Of a stretch of 7,225 nucleotides of DNA, positions 1 through 4,904 are shown piece after piece. Position 1 is the stretch's first letter, and every line of letters begins with the position of its first letter. The translations under genes were made by a program, and so were the position numbers. The notes under the pieces are model-generated. The model saw nothing but the letters and a program-made list of their open reading frames with translations. It made no database searches and was not told the origin of the DNA. Source of the DNA: Betaproteobacteria bacterium (GTDB lineage: Bacteria > Pseudomonadota > Gammaproteobacteria > Burkholderiales > Nitrosomonadaceae); the NCBI GenBank assembly GCA_022601315.1, contig JAHZIU010000072.1, positions 1 to 7,225 of the forward strand. Direction: 5' to 3'.

Positions 1-50
1 AATCCGCATCATGTTCATTCTCATTTCTAATATTCCTCGTGCCTAACAGT

Positions 51-81
51 ATGTTTATGAGGAATGAAGCCTCATAAACAT
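51..81. repeat. Perfect 12-bp inverted repeat (stem-loop)
   Basis: Bases 51-62 (ATGTTTATGAGG) are the exact reverse complement of 70-81, with a 7-nt loop at 63-69. No T-run follows on either strand, so it is not a canonical intrinsic terminator. It could be a terminator of a gene before the window, an mRNA 3'-end stabilising hairpin, or a protein-binding palindrome. Confidence 0.7.
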
Positions 82-146
82 TATTAAAAAGATTCATCTT
101 TGTTACTGCAGAATATTTTTACTGATCCTTGCATTATTTCTTATTA

Positions 147-200
147 ACGCAGACACAAATATCACTTCCTAATTTTATTCTTTGTGTGTTCAGACTGCGT
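147..200. repeat. Long imperfect hairpin upstream of the sulfotransferase gene
   Basis: ACGCAG (147-152) pairs with CTGCGT (195-200), and the adjoining ACACAAA (153-159) pairs with TTTGTGT (181-187). That gives 13 base pairs with a one-sided 7-nt bulge (188-194) and a 21-nt A+T-rich loop. The sequence ATTTTAGG follows on the plus strand, so it could be a weak terminator of an upstream transcript. It could also be a structured leader or operator. The pairing is seen directly; the role is not known. Confidence 0.5.
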
Positions 201-374
201 ATTTTAGGTTCAAGCAGCGGTCAAATTTTGTGTACGATTTAGTCTCATTTTTACCGAGGAACTAGTCAAGCATATTTTTTTTATTTTTACCAGGCTTTCA
301 TGAAAGTGTCATAAAGATTCACGAAAATTGAACTGTCAGAAGTGTAATTAATTAAAATTTAAAAAGATAAAAAA

Positions 375-1124
375 ATGAAAAAGAATGTAATCGTACTTAC
401 CCATGGATGGGCAGGCAGTTCAGCTTTTACGGCGTTAATCGGTCAAGCAGGTTATTGGTATGGCGATAGAACGTTTGAGAAGATTGATTACGATACGTAT
501 GAAAATATTAAATTGATTGAGTTGAATAATCGACTGCTTCGGGAATTAGGTTTCAAAGGTAATCGTGAACATGAGATTGTTGATATAAAAATAATTGAAG
601 ATTTGGCTTGTAAGGCTGAAACGATAGATTTGACACCATATAAAGAATTTATTGAACATTGTCAGCAGAATAAATTCTGGATTTGGAAAGATCCACGATT
701 AACTTGGACTATTCGTATATGGGCGCAATTATTGCCATTGGAAGATGTGGCTTTTATTATTCTCACTCGTAACCATGATCAGGCATGGGTTTCTAGCAAT
801 TTGCGTAGACATATTCAAAGCCCTTCATTTACGCGAGATTATAATTGTGCCATCACAGACAGCTTGAAGAAATTTCTAAATGAGAACAAACAGGATTACG
901 TCGAGTTTCAGTTTGAAGATTTACAGTTAACGCCAGAAGATACTATAGTAAAACTTAATAACTTCTTAGGTACTCAGTTAACCATGGAACATTTGAAGTC
1001 TATTTATAAATTTCCACTGTATAAAAAAACTCAGGGTTTAACAGACAAATTAATCGCGCTGGCTATTTATTTAAAAAATTATCGTTATCGAGATCACCGA
1101 TATAAAGATCTTGTTCAAGGATAG
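375..1124 (+). CDS. P-loop sulfotransferase-family protein
   Basis: This 249-residue protein looks like a PAPS-dependent sulfotransferase of the P-loop NTPase fold, which would transfer sulfate from PAPS to a carbohydrate or other acceptor in the cytoplasm. The N-terminal strand-loop-helix LTHGWAGSSAFTALI (about residues 8-22) matches the 5'-phosphosulfate-binding loop. WKDPRL (104-109) is a conserved sulfotransferase-family block. ILTRNHDQAWVSSNLRR (129-145), with Arg132 and Ser140/141, fits the 3'-phosphate-binding segment. The C-terminal FEDL segment followed by a LNNFLG helix is also usual in the family. There is no signal peptide or membrane segment. The start has only a weak purine-rich leader (AAAAAGATAAAAAA) and no clear Shine-Dalgarno. 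The gene stands alone, is visibly more A+T-rich than yraN, lpoA, pyrC or srkA, and ends in its own terminator, so it may be acquired. The acceptor cannot be inferred from this window. The family call is firm; the activity is inferred. Confidence 0.78.
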   Translation: MKKNVIVLTHGWAGSSAFTALIGQAGYWYGDRTFEKIDYDTYENIKLIELNNRLLRELGFKGNREHEIVDIKIIEDLACKAETIDLTPYKEFIEHCQQNKFWIWKDPRLTWTIRIWAQLLPLEDVAFIILTRNHDQAWVSSNLRRHIQSPSFTRDYNCAITDSLKKFLNENKQDYVEFQFEDLQLTPEDTIVKLNNFLGTQLTMEHLKSIYKFPLYKKTQGLTDKLIALAIYLKNYRYRDHRYKDLVQG

Positions 1125-1152
1125 AATAAGTATTTGGTTGTTTAGGTGTTTT

Positions 1153-1191
1153 TGAAATGTGTTTTTCTCAGGAAAAATATTTCAGTTTTTT
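1153..1191 (+). terminator. Rho-independent terminator of the sulfotransferase gene
   Basis: TGAAAT (1153-1158) pairs with ATTTCA (1179-1184). Inside it, TTTTTC (1162-1167) pairs with GAAAAA (1172-1177) around a TCAG tetraloop. A run of six T (1186-1191) follows one G after the stem. The stem is A+U-rich and therefore weak, but the architecture and the position 28 nt after the stop codon fit a plus-strand terminator. On the minus strand no T-run follows the same stem, so it would not serve yraN in the same way. Confidence 0.6.
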
Positions 1192-1204
1192 CAGGGATGA
1201 TTTT

Positions 1205-1543
1205 TTATTCACCAAATGCATTCTGAATCCATTCAGTATGTTGGCCATTGGCACCGGACAATAAAACAACATCAAATCGACAAGCCGGTTCGGTATTCAA
1301 TCCGGACAAGTAATGACGTGCGGTACGCAATAGTTTCATTTTTTTCGATGGAGTGATGCTGGCTGCAGCGCCACCGAAAAACTCACTAGTGCGCATTCTG
1401 ACTTCAACAAATACCAGGGTTGTTTTGTCACGCATAATCAAATCAATTTCGCCAAACCGACACCGATAGTTTTGCGTAACAAGTGCAAGCGCATGGTTTT
1501 GTAGAAATGATGCAGCGACTTGTTCTGCATCGCTACCTTTCAT
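1205..1543 (-). CDS. yraN: YraN family protein (UPF0102), putative nuclease-fold protein
   Basis: This 112-residue protein is close to the usual YraN length of about 115-130. The family has a restriction-endonuclease-like fold (PD-(D/E)XK superfamily), but its cellular role is not settled. The core is present: YRCRFGEIDLI (residues 26-36, with Glu32 and Asp34), then LVFVEVRMR (43-51, with Glu47 and Arg49 in the E-x-K/R position), then FGGAAASITPSKKMKLLRTARHYL, cited here in parts as FGGAAASI and KMKLLRTARHYL. The start codon lies inside the end of lpoA: ATGAAAGGTAG is both the YraN start and the last codons plus stop of lpoA, an 11-bp overlap in a different frame. This implies translational coupling, and no clear Shine-Dalgarno is seen. 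The order lpoA-yraN beside divergent rsmI is the same as yraM-yraN next to yraL in E. coli. The family assignment is secure. Confidence 0.93.
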   Translation of the reverse strand: MKGSDAEQVAASFLQNHALALVTQNYRCRFGEIDLIMRDKTTLVFVEVRMRTSEFFGGAAASITPSKKMKLLRTARHYLSGLNTEPACRFDVVLLSGANGQHTEWIQNAFGE

Positions 1544-2648
1544 AAGACCAAGGTTGAATGTGAGTGTTTAATAACATCACTTTACCTTTATCAAATTTGG
1601 CGGCAACTGGTTCACGTATGTATTGATTGGGTGGAATAAAACGAATGAATCCTGTTACGCCATCAAAAGCAATTTCTTGTGCAGTTTGCGCTTCTAACAT
1701 TAACGCCATTAGGCGAAATGCATCTATCCCAAGTGCATAAAGCCGTTCCATATCGGCGCTTCTTGATTGGTCTGCGGTGCGATAAGCCATGACGCCAGGA
1801 TGATCCGGTTGGATTAGCCACGGCATATCCATAAATCGGATACCGTTTAGATCATTATTAAATAATGAGTCATCATGATTAACAAAAAGTTGTGATGTAG
1901 CATATACCGGCGTTGTCGGATTTAGGTAGGAGCGAATCAAACGCGATTTTTCTGCATCCACAGCAAGAAAAATAATATTATTCTCACCCCGGGTATGGGC
2001 ACGCAGTTGCGTTAAAACTTCGGGGTCATTTTCATATTGTACTGATTCAGCCGTATTGCCATATTCTGCCAGCCAGCGTGCAGAGAAGGCCGTTTTCAGG
2101 CGTAGCGATAAAGGGCGGCCATCATTGATAATAATCGCATGACGCTTGTTTTCAGCCATCGCCAATTCTGCAATTTGGTTGGCTTCATTTTCCATTTGTA
2201 AGCCAAACAAATAAAGATTGGACGGGTAACCCATATCACTATTACCGACATTTAATGCTAATGTGGGTACTTCAACTACATGGCTTGAAGCCAAAGCTGA
2301 TACCCCATTACGGGTAAGCGGCCCAACAATTAACACCGCACCGGCATCCAGTGCCTGATGATAGGTGATAAGCACATCCAATGGGTCATCGGTGGCAGAA
2401 TATATTCTAATGGTTAGCGGTAAAGGTTGTTCGCGCATCGTGGCCGCAACAAAACCCTCTTTTACAATTTCAGCGGCCTGTCCAAATGTCGGTGACTGCA
2501 ATGGTAATATCAGTGCGATATGAGGTACGGTTGAAACGGCTGGTATGTGTTCATGCGCGAAATATTCATCGGCATGTGTAGGAAATGCATGCATGCTGCC
2601 GTATAGTGTGACGATCACAACTAAAGCGAATGTAAATAAACGTTGCAT
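1533..2648 (-). CDS. lpoA: LpoA/YraM-like penicillin-binding protein activator, short form without lipobox
   Basis: This 371-residue protein is an LppC/LpoA-family protein. In E. coli, LpoA is an outer-membrane lipoprotein that activates PBP1A for peptidoglycan synthesis. I chose the ATG at 2648 because it gives a clean signal peptide: MQR, a hydrophobic stretch FTFALVVIVTLYG, then a likely cleavage after THA (about residue 26). The upstream open frame to 2786 runs antisense through rsmI and adds no sensible sequence. The mature part starts with IALILPLQSPTFGQAAE (about 44-60), typical of the periplasmic-binding-protein fold. IVGPLTRNGVSAL and PTLALNVG are also typical of this family. Two oddities stand out. 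The N-terminal TPR-like domain of E. coli LpoA (about 680 residues in all) is missing. There is also no Cys in the protein, so no lipobox and no lipid anchor. The family is secure; the exact PBP partner is inferred. Confidence 0.85.
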   Translation of the reverse strand: MQRLFTFALVVIVTLYGSMHAFPTHADEYFAHEHIPAVSTVPHIALILPLQSPTFGQAAEIVKEGFVAATMREQPLPLTIRIYSATDDPLDVLITYHQALDAGAVLIVGPLTRNGVSALASSHVVEVPTLALNVGNSDMGYPSNLYLFGLQMENEANQIAELAMAENKRHAIIINDGRPLSLRLKTAFSARWLAEYGNTAESVQYENDPEVLTQLRAHTRGENNIIFLAVDAEKSRLIRSYLNPTTPVYATSQLFVNHDDSLFNNDLNGIRFMDMPWLIQPDHPGVMAYRTADQSRSADMERLYALGIDAFRLMALMLEAQTAQEIAFDGVTGFIRFIPPNQYIREPVAAKFDKGKVMLLNTHIQPWSYER

Positions 2649-2658
2649 AGCGAGTATT

Positions 2659-3516
2659 ATGCTGACCAAAAGTACATTATATGTGGTTGCTACACCAATA
2701 GGAAATTTAAACGATATTAGTTTGCGTGCGCTCGATGTGCTGGGCAAAGTTGATGTTATTGCTGCTGAGCATGTGCAAACCTCCAAACATTTACTGAAAT
2801 CTCACGCGATAAATACAAGGCTGATGACTTTGCATCAACATAATGAAACGGCTGTCGCAGAGAAAATTTTAACCCTATTAGCTGCAGAAAAAATAGTAGC
2901 GCTAATAACAGATGCCGGTACGCCTGGTATTTCTGATCCTGGCGCCATTCTTGTTAACCGGGTACGTGAGCAGGGTTATCAGGTCATTCCAGTTCCTGGC
3001 GCAAACGCCGCTGTATGCGCGATATCAGCGGCTGGTATCACCAATCCACATTTTTTGTTTTATGGGTTTTTGCCAACTAAATCTGGTTTGCGCAAACGAG
3101 AGCTGGAAGCATTAAAACTGCAAAGCTGCGTGTTGATTTTTTACGAAGCACCACATCGTGTTCTGGCATGTGTAAGCGATATGATTGCCGTATTTGGTGA
3201 ACAGCGTCAACTCACAATTGCCAGAGAATTAACTAAGTTGTTTGAAACCATCCATAGCTGTTCATTAGTTGATGCACTTGTATGGTTGAAGGCTGATACT
3301 AATCAACAAAAAGGTGAATTTGTGTTACTGCTGTCAGGTGCAGAGTTAACGGAAAAGCCTGAAATGAGCGAGCAAGCGCAACATACTCTGAAATGTCTGT
3401 TATCTGAATTACCCTTAAAACAAGCGGTCAAACTGGCAACGGAAATCACCAACAAAAATAAAAATCAATTGTACAAGTTGGCGTTAAGCCTAAAAGAAGA
3501 AAAACGCTCTCTGTAG
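2659..3516 (+). CDS. rsmI: 16S rRNA (cytidine-1402 2'-O)-methyltransferase RsmI
   Basis: RsmI uses S-adenosylmethionine to methylate the ribose of C1402 in the decoding centre of 16S rRNA, acting on the 30S subunit. The 285-residue product matches the usual length. I start it at ATG 2659 (MLTKSTLYVVATPIGNL), because the family begins with this strand. The extra 38 residues of open frame upstream are antisense to lpoA and unlike RsmI. Landmarks are ATPIGNLNDISLRAL (residues 11-25), ITDAGTPGISDPGA (the SAM-pocket signature), VIPVPGANAAVCAISAAG, FYGFLPTKSG, IFYEAPHR, ARELTKLFETI and GEFVLLL. The C-terminal ELPLKQAVKLA helix region is also typical. One oddity: where most RsmI proteins have AEDTR, this one has AEHVQ (residues 36-40). 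It is divergent from lpoA with 10 bp between starts, and no strong Shine-Dalgarno is present (AGCGAG at 2649-2654 at best). Confidence 0.95.
   Translation: MLTKSTLYVVATPIGNLNDISLRALDVLGKVDVIAAEHVQTSKHLLKSHAINTRLMTLHQHNETAVAEKILTLLAAEKIVALITDAGTPGISDPGAILVNRVREQGYQVIPVPGANAAVCAISAAGITNPHFLFYGFLPTKSGLRKRELEALKLQSCVLIFYEAPHRVLACVSDMIAVFGEQRQLTIARELTKLFETIHSCSLVDALVWLKADTNQQKGEFVLLLSGAELTEKPEMSEQAQHTLKCLLSELPLKQAVKLATEITNKNKNQLYKLALSLKEEKRSL
2676..2705 (-). promoter_or_regulatory. Candidate sigma-70 promoter of lpoA-yraN inside the start of rsmI
   Basis: Read on the minus strand there is a perfect -10 hexamer TATAAT (2681-2676), which would start transcription about 20 nt before the lpoA ATG. 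The -35 is poor: TTTCCT at 2705-2700 with 18-bp spacing is the best I find. The gap between the divergent start codons is only 10 bp, so the lpoA promoter must lie within rsmI coding DNA, and this is the best candidate. Confidence 0.35.
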
Positions 3517-3529
3517 TTATGAGGTATGA

Positions 3530-3658
3530 ATGGGTGTTTTTCCTTTCTACAGTGAACAAGTCGAGTTATTGAACGCTGCTCAGCACTTATTATTTTCACA
3601 ACAAAAAACCATGAACAAGTTTAAAGCTGTCGAAAAATTTTACAGTTGTAGTGGTTGA
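3530..3658 (+). CDS. Possible small protein of 42 residues behind rsmI
   Basis: An ATG at 3530 opens a 42-codon frame (beginning MGVFPFYSEQVELLNAAQHL) that ends at TGA 3656-3658. It starts 13 nt after the rsmI stop and is preceded by ATGAGG (3519-3524) at a good 5-nt spacing, so it could be translated as the second gene of an rsmI transcript. The first half has a plausible amphipathic helix (VELLNAAQHLLFSQQ); the second half is basic and ends with Cys-Ser-Gly. I do not recognise a family. It could be a genuine small protein, the remaining N-terminus of a decayed gene, or chance. The Shine-Dalgarno and position argue for it; the short length and lack of known relatives argue against. Confidence 0.35.
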   Translation: MGVFPFYSEQVELLNAAQHLLFSQQKTMNKFKAVEKFYSCSG

Positions 3659-3707
3659 TTGATACCTAAAAATTATATCTTGTTGAAAATTAATAGAATT
3701 ACTGTTC

Positions 3708-3724
3708 CGGTATAATTCTTGCTT
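3708..3724 (+). promoter_or_regulatory. Sigma-54-like -24/-12 promoter of the PEP-CTERM gene, overlapping a perfect TATAAT
   Basis: CGGTATAATTCTTGCTT has the invariant sigma-54 spacing: GG (3709-3710), ten bases, GC (3721-3722), with a full -12 block TTGCTT (3719-3724). The -24 block matches the consensus TGGCACG only partly (GG and A). The start would be near 3734, giving a leader of about 109 nt. The same bases include TATAAT (3711-3716), a perfect sigma-70 -10, but with no usable -35 at 16-18 bp (TTGAAA at 3683-3688 is 22 bp away). PEP-CTERM genes in exosortase bacteria are known to be controlled by the PrsK/PrsR system with RpoN, which supports the sigma-54 reading. That link is inference here. 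Confidence 0.5.
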
Positions 3725-3828
3725 ATTAACTTTCTGGAAGAAAGAAAAAGTCTTCACTGCAGAAAATGCAATTGTTTGAAATTGGAGTGTTGATACGCTT
3801 CCATGAGCATCATTTGAAAAATCCAACT

Positions 3829-3834
3829 AAGGAG
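3829..3834 (+). promoter_or_regulatory. Ribosome binding site that fixes the PEP-CTERM protein start
   Basis: AAGGAG sits 8 nt before ATG 3843. A nearer ATG at 3838 is only 3 nt away and opens an out-of-frame short frame that stops at 3891. The spacing and the downstream signal peptide make 3843 the real start. Confidence 0.75.
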
Positions 3835-3842
3835 CGAATGGT

Positions 3843-4454
3843 ATGTCAAACGTTAAATCATTTACTGAGCTTATATCTATTATCGTACTAACAGCATCGT
3901 TAATGATATGGGGCCAGTCTGTACATGCAACACTTGTAACAACTTCTTTTTTCGGTGAAGTCACTTTCGATAATGGCGGAGCAAATCCATTCGGTCTTAG
4001 CAATGGCGATTCAATTTCAGGTTCTGCAACGTATGATGATGCGCTTGTGGCTGGTATCAGTACAGATGAGCAGATTTTTCTTAATCCAAACGGCTGGGAT
4101 TTTTCGGTAACGCTTGGGTCATTTAGCTTTACACAAGCGACTGTAACTGATCCTACGCATACTAGTTTTTTCTTTAATATGGGCGCTCTTGATGGCTTAA
4201 GATTTTTCCTGGATCCTATTACTGTTGGCAGTACAGGTAACATTCAGATTGAAGATTTTGGTGCTGCGCAAAAACTGTTTGCCGAGGATGCTGATACTGC
4301 TAATCCAATCTATCTGGAAGCTACTTGGGATTTTCCAAATGCGACGACAGTACCCGTAGACCCAGGCACACCTATGCCTGTACCCGGAACGCTGGCTTTG
4401 CTAGCGCTCGGTCTTATAGGTTTCAATATAGTAAAGCGTCGTAAGAACGTGTAA
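3843..4454 (+). CDS. Secreted PEP-CTERM sorting-domain protein
   Basis: This 203-residue protein is exported and sorted by exosortase. The N-terminus has a signal peptide: Lys5, hydrophobic LISIIVLTASLMIW, and likely cleavage after SVHA (about residue 29). The body is rich in Thr, Ser, Gly, Asp and Phe, lacks Lys over long stretches, and has the segment NPFGLSNGDSISGSATYDD. I recognise that segment from other PEP-CTERM proteins, and it suggests a beta-rich extracellular domain. The C-terminus is a tripartite sorting signal: PMPVPGTLALLAL motif, transmembrane helix, then the basic tail KRRKNV. The motif is a PVPG variant without the Glu of the classical VPEP. The protein has no Cys. Such proteins are processed at the inner membrane by EpsH/exosortase and are associated with exopolysaccharide or floc formation. 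No exosortase gene is in the window. The precise function is unknown. Confidence 0.85.
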   Translation: MSNVKSFTELISIIVLTASLMIWGQSVHATLVTTSFFGEVTFDNGGANPFGLSNGDSISGSATYDDALVAGISTDEQIFLNPNGWDFSVTLGSFSFTQATVTDPTHTSFFFNMGALDGLRFFLDPITVGSTGNIQIEDFGAAQKLFAEDADTANPIYLEATWDFPNATTVPVDPGTPMPVPGTLALLALGLIGFNIVKRRKNV

Positions 4455-4459
4455 CTAAA

Positions 4460-4492
4460 TTCAACCGCTTAAAAAATTTAAGATTGGTTGAA
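4460..4492 (+). repeat. Nested hairpin just behind the PEP-CTERM gene
   Basis: TTCAACC (4460-4466) pairs with GGTTGAA (4486-4492). Inside it, CTTAAA (4468-4473) pairs with TTTAAG (4477-4482) around an AAA loop, leaving a G against ATT as an internal loop. That is 13 base pairs starting 6 nt after the stop codon. No T-run follows on the plus strand, so it is more likely an mRNA 3'-end stabilising structure or part of a two-part terminator than a terminator by itself. Confidence 0.55.
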
Positions 4493-4511
4493 AAGCAACA
4501 TGTGTTTAGAG

Positions 4512-4598
4512 TCAGGTCGCTAACTACAAATTATAAATATAGCAGCAAAAGCAGTCCAAATATTTGAAATTTTTGTGTGCAGCGACCTGAGTTTTTTT
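4512..4598 (+). terminator. Long-loop inverted repeat followed by a T-run; terminator or small inverted-repeat element
   Basis: TCAGGTCGCT (4512-4521) is the exact reverse complement of AGCGACCTGA (4581-4590), and G plus seven T (4592-4598) follow at once, as in an intrinsic terminator. The 59-nt loop is unusually long for one. When the two ends are read inward on opposite strands, weaker similarity continues beyond the perfect 10 bp (both have ACAAA four bases further in). That would also fit a 79-bp miniature inverted-repeat element. No clear target-site duplication flanks it. It would end transcription of the PEP-CTERM gene before pyrC. Confidence 0.5.
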
Positions 4599-4626
4599 GT
4601 GTAATATAAATTTGGTTTAACCCTAC

Positions 4627-4671
4627 AGAGTTTTTATTTCGGGTGAAACATCAGAAAGACCCAGAAACTCT
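4627..4671. repeat. Nested hairpin between the PEP-CTERM gene and pyrC
   Basis: AGAGTTT (4627-4633) is complementary to AAACTCT (4665-4671). An alternative fold pairs TTTCGGGT (4637-4644) with ACCC-A-GAAA (4659-4667, one bulged A) and keeps AGAG with CTCT outside. No T-run follows. The two overlapping pairings could be mutually exclusive folds of one RNA, or simply an imperfect repeat. Its role is unknown. Confidence 0.45.
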
Positions 4672-4829
4672 ATTGAAGCTAGTGTGTGATTATTTGCAGT
4701 GATAAGCACCACTGTTTGTGACGGCCTGAATCATTTACGAATTGATCTGCATCTAATTTTTTCTCTCTTAAGACCATTTATTCACCTCATAACCTGAGTG
4801 TTTGGCAGATTATTAGGAATCAACTTTGC

Positions 4830-4873
4830 TTGTATTGTACTGTAGCAGTTCGTATAAATGACTGAGGTATAAT
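4830..4873 (+). promoter_or_regulatory. pyrC: Candidate sigma-70 promoters of pyrC
   Basis: TTGTAT (4830-4835), 17 bp, then TATAAA (4853-4858) forms a plausible promoter with a start near 4865. A second, perfect -10 TATAAT lies at 4868-4873, without a convincing -35, and would start near 4880, about 25 nt before the pyrC start codon. The hexamers sit in a short direct repeat (GTATAA at 4852-4857 and 4867-4872). Either or both could drive pyrC. Confidence 0.5.
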
Positions 4874-4904
4874 GCATCAACACTATCCATAACCTAGAAA
4901 GATT

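Larger units (their letters stand above)
1..374. other. Intergenic region with no recognisable gene, carrying two inverted repeats
   Basis: I see no credible ORF on either strand in these 374 bp. The DNA is A+T-rich. It holds a perfect 12-bp stem-loop at 51-81, a longer imperfect hairpin at 147-200, and a 12-bp palindrome CTTTCATGAAAG at 295-306. The gene upstream of the window is unknown, so part of this may be its 3' end region. No convincing sigma-70 promoter for the gene at 375 is seen. The best candidate is TTGAAC (328-333) with TAAAAT (353-358), at a poor 19-bp spacing. Confidence 0.6.
4455..4904. other. Intergenic region with three inverted repeats and the pyrC promoters
   Basis: No credible gene is seen in this 450-bp gap. 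It contains, in order, a hairpin at 4460-4492, a long-loop inverted repeat with a T-run at 4512-4597, a nested hairpin at 4627-4671, and candidate sigma-70 elements for pyrC at 4830-4873. Between about 4680 and 4825 there is only a weak 5-bp inverted repeat (CAGTG 4697-4701 with CACTG 4710-4714) and a T-rich stretch near 4757-4770. Confidence 0.6.

Noticed and set aside
295..306. Palindrome CTTTCATGAAAG as an operator
   Set aside because: It is only 12 bp, contains no known regulator signature that I can name, and there is no firm promoter beside it. It is mentioned only in the intergenic entry.
2586..2596. Alternating GCATGCATGC palindrome near the lpoA start
   Set aside because: It lies in the lpoA signal-peptide codons and is explained by Met/His/Ala codons.
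2545..2658. Upstream extension of rsmI to 2545 (38 more residues)
   Set aside because: It is antisense to the lpoA signal-peptide region and unlike any RsmI N-terminus. The family sequence begins at ATG 2659.
2649..2786. Upstream extension of lpoA to 2786 (46 more residues)
   Set aside because: The extra residues are antisense to rsmI and would bury the signal peptide that begins at Met 2648.
3553..3620. Direct repeat TGAACAAGT at 3553-3561 and 3612-3620
   Set aside because: Nine bases twice in A+T-rich DNA, with no further copies or dyad symmetry, is close to chance.
3596..3826. 76-codon minus-strand frame between rsmI and the PEP-CTERM gene
   Set aside because: It has an A+T-rich, odd composition, no ribosome site or known motif, and it covers the promoter and leader of the PEP-CTERM gene.
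3517..3842. RNase P RNA or another housekeeping RNA behind rsmI
   Set aside because: I looked for rnpB-like conserved helices because rnpB can lie near rsmI, but the region is too short and lacks them.
3766..3891. 41-codon frame in the leader of the PEP-CTERM gene that overlaps its start
   Set aside because: It has no ribosome site at ATG 3766 and no recognisable sequence. An upstream regulatory ORF cannot be excluded, but nothing supports it.
3827..4243. 138-codon minus-strand frame opposite the PEP-CTERM gene
   Set aside because: It is a shadow of a gene with a clear signal peptide and sorting signal on the plus strand, and its own protein is low in recognisable features.
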